From positions 1 through 8,913 of the forward strand of contig JAUVDE010000117.1 of NCBI GenBank assembly GCA_030595485.1: a stretch of DNA of 8,913 nt, given 5' to 3'. Both the position numbers and the translations under genes were made by a program. How positions within the stretch are numbered: the first letter of the stretch is position 1; each line of letters starts with the position of its first letter. This document shows, piece by piece, positions 1 through 5,223 of this stretch. The stretch comes from Draconibacterium sp. (lineage in GTDB: Bacteria > Bacteroidota > Bacteroidia > Bacteroidales > Prolixibacteraceae). The notes beneath the pieces are model-generated. The model was not told where the DNA came from. It ran no database searches and saw only the letters and a program-made list of their open reading frames with translations.

Positions 1-644
1 TACCTGATAAAGACGGAAACTTAATTACCGAAAACGGGGACTTTTTTGTGCCTCCAAAACATTGGAATTTCCTCCCTGCCGGCGATGCCGGTGTTACCCG
101 AAAAATAACAGACAGAGGAATCTATTTTAGGATGCAGGTTAAAAAAGGCAGACGATTTATCTCAAAAGGAATTTGGGCACCAGCTAAAACGATTGCCGAG
201 GCACAAACAGAAGTAGCTTCCGTTCGTTTAACCGATGAATACAAAAACAAGCTAGGCAAAGACCGCGAGCGAAGAGTAAAAAAGCAAGTTGAATATGAAA
301 CTGAATTTTGTGGCGAAATAGAACATTTTCTGAATTTTCACGAAACATATAAATCGTTAGAGAAACAAATGGCAAAATTGGTGACGGCACATGCAATTCC
401 GGTAGGTAGCGGAACGGTTGCCCGCACTCAAATGATTCCAGTTGAGGAACGGGCTGCCCGTGCAGTAATCGCCTGGATGCGCCACAAAACAACCGCTTAC
501 GATAACTTGAAAATTGCCCCCATAAAAGGTGAACGCCGCGCAGTACGACGAAACCTGGCACAACAATCAAATAAAATTTTACAGCTCTACCGCAGAGGAG
601 AAGACATTGCTGCAGACTGTCCTTTGCAAGCTGCTATAAAGTAA
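1..644 (+). CDS. DUF2293 domain-containing protein, 5'-truncated by window edge
   Basis: The reading frame is already open at base 3 and runs to a TAA at 642-644, so the true start lies to the left. A GTG at 48 is the first possible start inside the window, but the residues before it (ending GDFFVPPKHW) fit the family, so GTG48 is probably not the start. The protein is lysine/arginine-rich. Counted from GTG48, the recognisable blocks are LPAGDAGVTRK (about 10-19), KKGRRFISKGIWAP (about 32-45), AHAIPVGSGTVART (about 114-127) and, at the C-terminus, VIAWMRHKTTAYDNLKI followed by GERRAVRRNLAQQS and YRRGE. The last blocks are the hallmark of DUF2293, a domain of unknown biochemical role found in bacteria and fungi. 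The basic character and lack of a signal peptide suggest a cytoplasmic, possibly nucleic-acid-binding protein; that is inference. Family assignment is from memory of the motif. ychJ follows 118 bases downstream on the same strand. Confidence 0.85.
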   Translation, partial: PDKDGNLITENGDFFVPPKHWNFLPAGDAGVTRKITDRGIYFRMQVKKGRRFISKGIWAPAKTIAEAQTEVASVRLTDEYKNKLGKDRERRVKKQVEYETEFCGEIEHFLNFHETYKSLEKQMAKLVTAHAIPVGSGTVARTQMIPVEERAARAVIAWMRHKTTAYDNLKIAPIKGERRAVRRNLAQQSNKILQLYRRGEDIAADCPLQAAIK

Positions 645-663
645 TTCTAATAAAACTAAAAAC

Positions 664-725
664 GGCACACCACAAAGTACACTAGTACATTTTGTTTTGA
701 ATTCTTTCTTAGTGTACTTTGTGCC
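664..725. repeat. Long imperfect hairpin, possible dispersed intergenic repeat
   Basis: The right arm TAGTGTACTTTGTGCC (710-725) is the exact reverse complement of GGCAC (664-668) plus AAAGTACACTA (674-684), with five extra bases (669-673, ACCAC) bulged out on the left. This gives a 16-bp stem around a 25-base loop (685-709). It sits 20 bases after the DUF2293 stop and 38 bases before the ychJ start. There is no clean T-run after it, so it is a poor intrinsic terminator. The CACAAAG/CTTTGTG words recall short palindromic repeats that I remember from intergenic regions of Bacteroidetes genomes. It could act as a transcript-end stabiliser or attenuator. Multicopy status cannot be judged from one copy. 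Confidence 0.6.
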
Positions 726-762
726 TTAATGGTTTTAAATTCTTCAAAAGTAAGATGATAAA

Positions 763-1161
763 ATGAATAAAATATGCGCGTGCGGCTCGAAACAAAACTA
801 TATAAATTGTTGCGGAGCAATAATAAGCGGAAAAAGAAATGCAACAACTTGTCTGGAGTTAATGAAATCGCGTTACACTGCATACACAAAAGCTGATATC
901 AATTATTTGCTGCTCAGTCATCATTCGAAAACACGTCCTCCACAAAAAGAAGGCAAAAGCATAAAACTTTGGGCTGAATCGGTTCGTTGGATGCAACTAG
1001 TTATTGTAAATTCTTGGAACGGTTTAGCACATGACAACGAGGGATATGTGGAATTTAAAGCCTTGTATTTTGAGGCAGGACAAATCGGACAGATTTACGA
1101 AAAATCATTGTTCCAACGCGAAAATGGGAAATGGGTTTATGTCTCGGGGAAGCATTATTAA
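763..1161 (+). CDS. ychJ: YchJ-family SEC-C motif protein (UPF0225)
   Basis: This is a 132-residue cytoplasmic protein. The N-terminus carries a SEC-C zinc-binding motif, CACG...NCCG, with Cys5, Cys7, Cys16 and Cys17. The NTF2-like YchJ middle domain follows: LMKSRYTAY at 33-41, the YLL patch near 48-50, WMQLVIVNS near 76-84, VEFKALY at 96-102 and the closing ENGKWVYVSG at 120-129. E. coli YchJ is about 152 residues and ends in a second SEC-C motif; here the protein stops just after the NTF2-like domain, so only one zinc motif is present. The biochemical function of the family is unknown. SEC-C motifs bind zinc and, in SecA, contact SecB or ribosomes, so a chaperone or translation link is only a guess. 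The ATG at 763 places the CxC motif at residue 5, as is usual. No strong ribosome-binding site is visible. The neighbour DUF1638 gene is convergent, 48 bases away. Confidence 0.88.
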   Translation: MNKICACGSKQNYINCCGAIISGKRNATTCLELMKSRYTAYTKADINYLLLSHHSKTRPPQKEGKSIKLWAESVRWMQLVIVNSWNGLAHDNEGYVEFKALYFEAGQIGQIYEKSLFQRENGKWVYVSGKHY

Positions 1162-1209
1162 TTTTTCTCACATATTCAGCAGAACACACTGAGTGAAAAT
1201 CTTCGTTAT

Positions 1210-1977
1210 TCAGCGAGCAGTTGATTTTATCACCTTTGAGCTGTAACTTGCTTCAATGGTATCTCCCGGCTGAACCACCAAAAACTCCTCTTCATTCCAA
1301 TCACCATTCATCATTTTTAACAATAAACTGTTATCTCCTGCCAATTCCTGATAGTTCCAATTGTTCTCCTTTGCATTTTCTTTGGCGTGTGTTTTTAGCT
1401 TGTTTTGGTCACCCACGTTGGTATCGATGTATGTAAAACTTTCATAACTATTTAAACCACCACCTAATGAATCCATGATGTATTTTGCGTGCTCTTCGCC
1501 AAACTGTTCAACGTACTCTTGGTACGATGCCATACCCATTTGTCGGGTAGTGCTTTCCGGATTCGAGAGATTATCTTTTGCTTGCTCAATCCAGCCTGCA
1601 CTTTGAAAAAAGGTTCCAGAGTTCGCATCGAAGTACTTTTGGTATTTTTCTTTTGAACCCAATAAAATAGTAATACAATCGTGTCCACGCGGAATAACCA
1701 ATGGAAGTTTCGATTGTAAGCCCACAATTCCGTTATTGCATAAGCCGTAACCCAACAAAATAGCCTCGTATTTTTCAGTATCCACCTTATCAATTTCTGC
1801 TTGCAAACGGGTCGACATTTTTTCTTTTCCCACATCGTGCAAACCTTGCTCCACAAGCTGCACATCAATAAAATTAGTTGCTTTCGATGCACACAAATAA
1901 CTCTCGCGATAAAGTACTGCGCAGGTAATTAATTTGTAACTGGTTTGGGTGTATTTTTTAAAATAATCGTCGTGCAT
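1210..1977 (-). CDS. DUF1638 domain-containing protein
   Basis: This is a 255-residue soluble protein starting at the ATG (CAT on the plus strand, 1975-1977). The frame stays open up to 2136, but the extra 53 residues look like translated non-coding DNA (FYF/SYLSILLINFLKK) and run past a good -7 box at 2040-2047, so I reject that start. Family landmarks, counted from the chosen Met, are YKLITCAVLYRE (Cys19), QGLHDVGKEKMSTRLQAEID (His47), AILLGYGLCNNGIVGL (Cys80) and LVIPRGHDCITILLGS (His99, Cys101), then GTFFQSAGWIE near 121-131. These match DUF1638, whose function has not been established. I recall family members in methanogens and sulfate reducers beside corrinoid methyltransferase genes, but no such gene is visible here. 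The Cys/His pattern suggests bound metal or cofactor (inference). It is convergent with ychJ and divergent from apbE. Confidence 0.85.
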   Translation of the reverse strand: MHDDYFKKYTQTSYKLITCAVLYRESYLCASKATNFIDVQLVEQGLHDVGKEKMSTRLQAEIDKVDTEKYEAILLGYGLCNNGIVGLQSKLPLVIPRGHDCITILLGSKEKYQKYFDANSGTFFQSAGWIEQAKDNLSNPESTTRQMGMASYQEYVEQFGEEHAKYIMDSLGGGLNSYESFTYIDTNVGDQNKLKTHAKENAKENNWNYQELAGDNSLLLKMMNGDWNEEEFLVVQPGDTIEASYSSKVIKSTAR

Positions 1978-2039
1978 AAAAAAATCTTTCTTGAGAAAAT
2001 TTATTAGAAGAATACTCAAATAACTAAAATAGTACACAT

Positions 2040-2047
2040 CAAATTTA
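2040..2047 (-). promoter_or_regulatory. Candidate -7 promoter box for the DUF1638 gene
   Basis: Read on the minus strand this is TAAATTTG, a perfect fit to the Bacteroidetes sigma-ABfr -7 consensus TAnnTTTG. It lies 63 bases ahead of the start codon at 1977. No convincing TTG-type -33 element is seen at the usual 19-21 base spacing, so the call is tentative. Confidence 0.35.
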
Positions 2048-2122
2048 ATAAAAGTATTGAAATGCAGGTAAGGCAGAAAAGAACGGTTATCTCTATTCTT
2101 CTCAGTGATTATTGACAAAATC

Positions 2123-2153
2123 TGTGTTATCAGCATTCAATTTCCTATTTTCG
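2123..2153 (+). promoter_or_regulatory. Candidate promoter of apbE (-33 TGTG, -7 TATTTTCG)
   Basis: TGTG (2123-2126) and TATTTTCG (2146-2153) are 19 bases apart and each differs from the Bacteroidetes consensus (TTTG / TAnnTTTG) by one base. The -7 box begins 28 bases before the ATG at 2174, which supports that start and argues against the GTG at 2105 that lies upstream of the box. An almost identical layout precedes the acylphosphatase gene. Confidence 0.45.
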
Positions 2154-2173
2154 CAAAAAGAAAATTTACTCCA

Positions 2174-3169
2174 ATGAAAATCAAGATATTCATATTTCTC
2201 GCAATTGTATTTGTCCTTAATGCCTGTAAAACCACCCCCTCGAAATACATTGCCAACCTAGGCATGATTTATGGAACTTACTACAGCATAAAATACGAAC
2301 ATCCTCAAGGAAATGACATTCAGCAAGAAATTGATAAAGAGCTATTTCGACAAGCCCAGATATTCTCACACTACGAAAAAGAGGCAACCATTACTAAAGT
2401 AAACAACAACATTGAAACGGAACTGGAGCAGGAATTTATTACTTGTTTCAATCGGGCGATGGAAATTTCGAAAATTACCAATGGTGCTTTTGATATTACT
2501 GCCGGACCGCTAATTAGTGCCTGGGGTTTTGGACCAGAAGACCGACAAAAAATGACTCCTGAATTTGTTGATGTTTTGAAAGAGTTAATCGGGTATCAGA
2601 ATATAAAAATTGAAGATGGAAAAGTTGTAAAAGGAATACCGGAAATGACCATAAACATGAGTGCCATTGCCAAAGGTTACACCTGCGATTTAATAGGTGA
2701 ATTTCTGGCAAAAAAGGGCTGCGAAAATTATCTGGTTGACATTGGTGGCGAAGTAGTTGCCAAGGGTGAAAACGACAAAGGAAAGATTTGGTCAATTGGA
2801 ATTCGCAAACCATTTGAAGACCCATTTAAAAATGAACTAAACGCTGCCTTAAAGCTTGAAAACCGTGCCATGGCAACATCAGGTAACTACTTGAATTTTT
2901 ACGAAGTGGATGACAAAAAATATGCACATACTATCGACCCAAATTCGGGTTATCCGGTTCAACACAGCTTGTTAAGCGCTACGGTTTTAGCCAACGATTG
3001 TATGACTGCCGATGCTTTTGCAACAGCGTTTATGGTATTAGGAAAAGATGTTGGTATTGAAATTGCCAGACAAGTTCCGGGACTAGAAATCTATTTTATT
3101 TATTCCGACGATAAAGGAGAGAATCAGGTTTATATGTCGGAAGGATTTGGGGAGTTCCTAATGAAATAA
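2174..3169 (+). CDS. apbE: FAD:protein FMN transferase, ApbE family lipoprotein
   Basis: This enzyme transfers FMN from FAD to a Thr/Ser of target proteins by a phosphoester bond, as on NqrB/NqrC, RnfD/RnfG and FMN-binding-domain proteins. The 331-residue product starts with a lipoprotein signal (MKIKIFIFLAIVFVLNAC, lipobox LNAC with Cys18), so it should act on the periplasmic side of the inner membrane. Family blocks are FSHYEKEATITKVN (64-77), NGAFDITAGPLISAWGFG (103-120), INMSAIAKGYTCDLIG (160-175), YLVDIGGEVVAKG (186-198), ATSGNYLNF (234-242), AHTIDPNSGYPV (251-262) and MTADAFAT (277-284). Asp280 and Thr284 correspond to the usual metal-binding positions. The length is normal and all core motifs are present, so it should be active. 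The GTG at 2105 would bury the signal peptide behind 23 residues and lies upstream of the promoter. No NQR, RNF or FMN-acceptor gene is in the window, so its target is unknown. Confidence 0.95.
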   Translation: MKIKIFIFLAIVFVLNACKTTPSKYIANLGMIYGTYYSIKYEHPQGNDIQQEIDKELFRQAQIFSHYEKEATITKVNNNIETELEQEFITCFNRAMEISKITNGAFDITAGPLISAWGFGPEDRQKMTPEFVDVLKELIGYQNIKIEDGKVVKGIPEMTINMSAIAKGYTCDLIGEFLAKKGCENYLVDIGGEVVAKGENDKGKIWSIGIRKPFEDPFKNELNAALKLENRAMATSGNYLNFYEVDDKKYAHTIDPNSGYPVQHSLLSATVLANDCMTADAFATAFMVLGKDVGIEIARQVPGLEIYFIYSDDKGENQVYMSEGFGEFLMK

Positions 3170-3174
3170 GCTTG

Positions 3175-3216
3175 AAAAAACAATATTCAAACTATCTTCT
3201 TTTAAGTTGAATATTG
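3175..3216. terminator. Hairpin between convergent genes, possible terminator
   Basis: CAATATTCAA (3181-3190) and TTGAATATTG (3207-3216) form a perfect 10-bp stem with a 16-base loop. It begins 12 bases after the apbE stop. On the minus strand the stem is followed by six Ts (A-run at 3175-3180), so it could serve as a back-up terminator for the small membrane gene as well as an end structure for apbE. The stem is AT-rich and hence weak. Confidence 0.5.
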
Positions 3217-3233
3217 GATATTAATTATTCTCA

Positions 3234-3260
3234 GAAAAAAAGCCGATTAAAAAATCGACT
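3234..3260 (-). terminator. Intrinsic terminator of the small membrane protein gene
   Basis: On the minus strand AGTCGATT (3260-3253) pairs with AATCGGCT (3248-3241) across a four-T loop, giving eight pairs including one G-T wobble, followed by seven Ts (3240-3234). This is a textbook rho-independent terminator. Its first base overlaps the last base of the TAA stop codon (3260-3262), so there is no spacer between translation stop and hairpin. Confidence 0.85.
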
Positions 3261-3499
3261 TACTTATTGTCTTGTGCAAACTTTAGTTTCTTAAACTGTA
3301 GTTCTTTTCGTGCATCGCGCTGGGCAAGTTTGTCTTGCGTAGTTGCACAATATACTCCCTCTCTTTTTAGGTGCGCATTTCCTCCTACATGTATATTCGG
3401 AAATTTTCCTCCCTTTTTCAGTAAAATCTGAATTGCCATTCCGAGCATTGCCACACCCAATAAGGCAACTGCCAATAAAATTACTTTTAATACTCCCAT
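3260..3499 (-). CDS. Small single-pass membrane protein, uncharacterised
   Basis: This is a 79-residue protein. Residues 3-27 (VLKVILLAVALLGVAMLGMAI region) form one hydrophobic helix. A conserved-looking juxtamembrane stretch follows, LLKKGGKFPNIHVGGN (26-41), then GVYCATTQD (48-56) with the only cysteine at 51, and a charged Lys/Arg/Gln-rich tail likely to be helical. I recall similar small proteins with K-G-x-FPxxHV and a single Cys in many Bacteroidetes genomes, always of unknown function. Expression is well supported: a perfect -7 box lies upstream (3528-3535), an AAAGGGA ribosome-binding-like sequence sits about 8-14 bases before the ATG, and an intrinsic terminator starts at the stop codon. 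It converges on apbE. NqrM, a maturation factor of Na+-NQR, is also a small one-helix protein, but with several Cys and a different motif, so no function is assigned. Confidence 0.8.
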   Translation of the reverse strand: MGVLKVILLAVALLGVAMLGMAIQILLKKGGKFPNIHVGGNAHLKREGVYCATTQDKLAQRDARKELQFKKLKFAQDNK

Positions 3500-3527
3500 C
3501 TCTAATCCCTTTCTAAATCCTAAGCTG

Positions 3528-3535
3528 CAAAATTA
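3528..3535 (-). promoter_or_regulatory. Candidate -7 promoter box for the small membrane protein
   Basis: The minus strand reads TAATTTTG, a perfect TAnnTTTG -7 element, 36 bases ahead of the ATG at 3499. An SD-like AAAGGGA lies between them, which is stronger than the leaders of most neighbours. A clear -33 element at standard spacing is not seen. Confidence 0.45.
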
Positions 3536-3668
3536 AATATTTCACATTAATAAACTCTATCTAAATAACTTATTTAACGAGAAATTGTTGTTGTTCACCT
3601 AATACTTTGAGATGCTTACAGTCTAATTCAGTACATTCAAGCCATCAAAAACAAAAAACAACAAAATT

Positions 3669-4028
3669 ATGGAACGACACATTAACGTAGTTGCCGCCTT
3701 ACAAATTGGCTACAGCATTTTAGGGCTTATTATTGCAAGTGCATTTTTCGCTTTTTTTCATTTGCTTGGCGATTTTATCGACGACAACGAAGCCGAATTT
3801 GTGCTGGGAATTATTGCGAATGTTTTAATGGTTGCAACAATCATCTTAAGCATTCCTGGAATCATTGCAGGAATTGGATTATTCAAACGAAAAGAATGGG
3901 CACGAATTCTAATGCTTATTGTTTCAGTTTTAAATCTATTAAGTTTCCCACTTGGGACCGGCTTAGGAATCTATTCTATTTGGGCCCTGGTTCAACCTGA
4001 GAATGTTGAAGCCTTCAAAAAGCAATAG
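3669..4028 (+). CDS. Small multi-pass membrane protein, uncharacterised
   Basis: The product has 119 residues and is mostly hydrophobic. Likely membrane segments are about 7-31, 44-71 and 79-108; the last may be one long helix or two short ones. A short acidic loop DFIDDNEAE (35-43) separates the first two, and FKRKEWAR (72-79) forms a positive loop, which by the positive-inside rule should face the cytoplasm. The C-terminal part, KEWARILMLIVSVLNLLSFPLGTGLGIYSIW, resembles a pattern I recall from small DUF-type membrane proteins in Bacteroidetes and other bacteria, but I cannot name the family firmly. There is no ribosome-binding site; the leader is A-rich. The next gene starts 39 bases after the stop on the same strand, so the two may be co-transcribed. 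It is divergent from the gene ending at 3260, across 169 bases. Confidence 0.78.
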   Translation: MERHINVVAALQIGYSILGLIIASAFFAFFHLLGDFIDDNEAEFVLGIIANVLMVATIILSIPGIIAGIGLFKRKEWARILMLIVSVLNLLSFPLGTGLGIYSIWALVQPENVEAFKKQ

Positions 4029-4067
4029 GGTATAAATGAATTATTCTGTATTTTTAAAACAAAAACC

Positions 4068-4727
4068 ATGAAAGCCATTCTCATCTTTTTAGGATTACTA
4101 ATTTCAACTGTACTTTTTTCCCAGGAAACTTATACCGATCTACTTTCTTCTGCCGAAGGTGATTCAAAATGGAAACTACACAACAGAGAGGTTCTTTATG
4201 TAATGAGTGAGCCAGACAAAATTCAAAGCATAAAGTTTAATGCAATAGAAGGTGACGGCTTAGCTATTTATCAGGATTTAGAGTTTCAGGATGGTGAGAT
4301 TGAGTTTGATGTAAAAGGGAAAAATGTACCGGGAAAAAGCTTCGTCGGAATCGCTTTTCATATTCAAGATGAAGAAACGTTTAATGCAGTCTATTTTCGT
4401 CCCTTCAATTTTAATAATCCCGACAAGGTTCGAAACGGACACTCGGTACAATACATTTGCCACCCCGCCTTCCCATGGCATAAGCTGAGAAAAGACTTTC
4501 CCGAACAATTTGAGAATCCGATTCAACCGGCTCCCAATCCAGAAGATTGGTTCCACGCCAAAGTTGTGGTAAAATGGCCTGATGTAAAAGTTTATGTCGA
4601 AAACCAAAGCAAACCATCGTTAGAAGTAAAAATGAAAAGCACTTTCAAAAAAGGAAAGATTGGCTTTTGGGCAGGAAATGGTTCTGATGGTGCATACAAA
4701 AACCTGAGTGTAAAAACATATAAATAG
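4068..4727 (+). CDS. Secreted protein with predicted concanavalin-like (jelly-roll) domain
   Basis: The 219-residue product has a clear signal peptide, MKAILIFLGLLISTVLFSQ, with cleavage expected near residue 18-20, and no lipobox Cys. The rest looks like a single beta-sandwich related to the DUF1080/LamG-type domains: GEIEFDVKGKN (76-86), SFVGIAFHIQDEETFNAVYF (91-110), RPFNF (111-115), VQYICHPAFPWHKLR (127-141), WFHAKVVV (161-168), VKVYVEN (173-179) and the closing GKIGFWAGNGSDGAYKNLSV (196-215). I recognise this as a recurrent, uncharacterised family in Bacteroidetes and Planctomycetes, often annotated only as a hypothetical or DUF1080-like protein. It should be periplasmic or exported. A glycan-binding or glycan-cleaving role is plausible from the fold and from nearby sulfatase and fucosidase genes, but no catalytic residues can be assigned. 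It may share a transcript with the membrane protein upstream. Confidence 0.8.
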   Translation: MKAILIFLGLLISTVLFSQETYTDLLSSAEGDSKWKLHNREVLYVMSEPDKIQSIKFNAIEGDGLAIYQDLEFQDGEIEFDVKGKNVPGKSFVGIAFHIQDEETFNAVYFRPFNFNNPDKVRNGHSVQYICHPAFPWHKLRKDFPEQFENPIQPAPNPEDWFHAKVVVKWPDVKVYVENQSKPSLEVKMKSTFKKGKIGFWAGNGSDGAYKNLSVKTYK

Positions 4728-4847
4728 ACCTCCAATTAATTCTGACATCCAAAATCAACAGATGAACCTTATTCATTTAAAAGAATAAATACAAAGAAAA
4801 ATACCGACCAGTATTTAACAAGTAAGTGAAAATCCATATCGAAAGAG

Positions 4848-4879
4848 TTTATAAGTTACGTTGAAAACAGTTAATTTCG
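4848..4879 (+). promoter_or_regulatory. Candidate promoter of the acylphosphatase gene
   Basis: TTTA (4848-4851) and TAATTTCG (4872-4879) are 20 bases apart, each one base off the Bacteroidetes -33/-7 consensus. The -7 box starts 28 bases before the ATG at 4900, exactly the spacing seen at apbE, and lies inside the stretch that would be coding if the TTG at 4861 were used. It therefore supports the ATG start. Confidence 0.4.
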
Positions 4880-4899
4880 GAGCCAAACTCGAAATTGAC

Positions 4900-5172
4900 A
4901 TGATACAAGTTGAAATTAGAATAAGTGGCAAAGTGCAAGGCGTAGGGTTCCGCTACTTTACAAAAAAGCAAGCTAAAATGCTGAATTTAGGCGGATGGGC
5001 ACGAAACACCCTCGATGGAGGTGTACTTGCATGTGTGCAAGGCTCGAAACATGCCATCAACACATTCGTAGACTACATGTGGGTTGGACCCCCAATGTCG
5101 GATGTTAAAAGTGTTACAACAGTTGAAATGTCGATTATCGAAGAGTTCTCTGATTTTGAAGTAAGACACTAA
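4900..5172 (+). CDS. acyP: Acylphosphatase
   Basis: This small cytoplasmic enzyme hydrolyses carboxyl-phosphate bonds such as acetyl phosphate or 1,3-bisphosphoglycerate. From the ATG at 4900 the product is 90 residues, the normal length of the family. The first signature SGKVQGVGFRYFT (9-21) includes the phosphate-binding loop and catalytic Arg18; the second, GGWARNTLDGGV (31-42), supplies catalytic Asn36. The C-terminal FEVRH closes the ferredoxin-like fold as expected. The frame can be extended to a TTG at 4861 (13 more residues), but that region contains the likely -7 box and is absent from typical family members. The PLP decarboxylase gene begins 51 bases downstream on the same strand, so the two may be one transcript; there is no obvious metabolic link between them. 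Confidence 0.93.
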   Translation: MIQVEIRISGKVQGVGFRYFTKKQAKMLNLGGWARNTLDGGVLACVQGSKHAINTFVDYMWVGPPMSDVKSVTTVEMSIIEEFSDFEVRH

Positions 5173-5223
5173 CTCATTCCGAACTTTTGGTATATTTATC
5201 CTCATCAATTAATACAGCTAAAA

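Noticed and set aside
184..570. Minus-strand frames opposite the DUF2293 gene
   Set aside because: The plus strand carries the recognisable family motifs; the antisense products are Cys/Phe/Arg-rich with no family resemblance.
1162..1209. Possible terminator between the convergent ychJ and DUF1638 genes
   Set aside because: Only a weak TTTTC/GAAAA pairing with mismatches can be drawn, with no stable stem followed by a T-run on either strand.
1978..2136. Upstream extension of the DUF1638 frame to 2136 (53 residues, hydrophobic)
   Set aside because: It could be read as a signal or membrane segment, but it lacks the N-terminal form of one, overlaps a perfect minus-strand -7 box at 2040-2047, and family homology starts just after the Met at 1977.
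2105..2173. GTG start at 2105 extending ApbE by 23 residues
   Set aside because: It would put the lipoprotein signal inside the protein, and the likely -7 box at 2146-2153 lies downstream of it. The ATG at 2174 gives a proper signal peptide.
3500..3668. Divergent 169-base region searched for operators or a small RNA
   Set aside because: Apart from the minus-strand -7 box, it is AT-rich with TTG repeats (3585-3593) and no clear palindrome; a TACTTTG at 3603-3609 is one base short of a -7 box and has no matching -33.
4861..4899. TTG start at 4861 for the acylphosphatase
   Set aside because: The ATG at 4900 gives the standard 90-residue length, and the TTG-ATG stretch contains the probable -7 box.
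4728..4899. Gap of 172 bases before the acylphosphatase, searched for an RNA gene or riboswitch
   Set aside because: I see only a six-pair AT-rich hairpin (4769-4788) and the candidate promoter; nothing resembles a known structured RNA.
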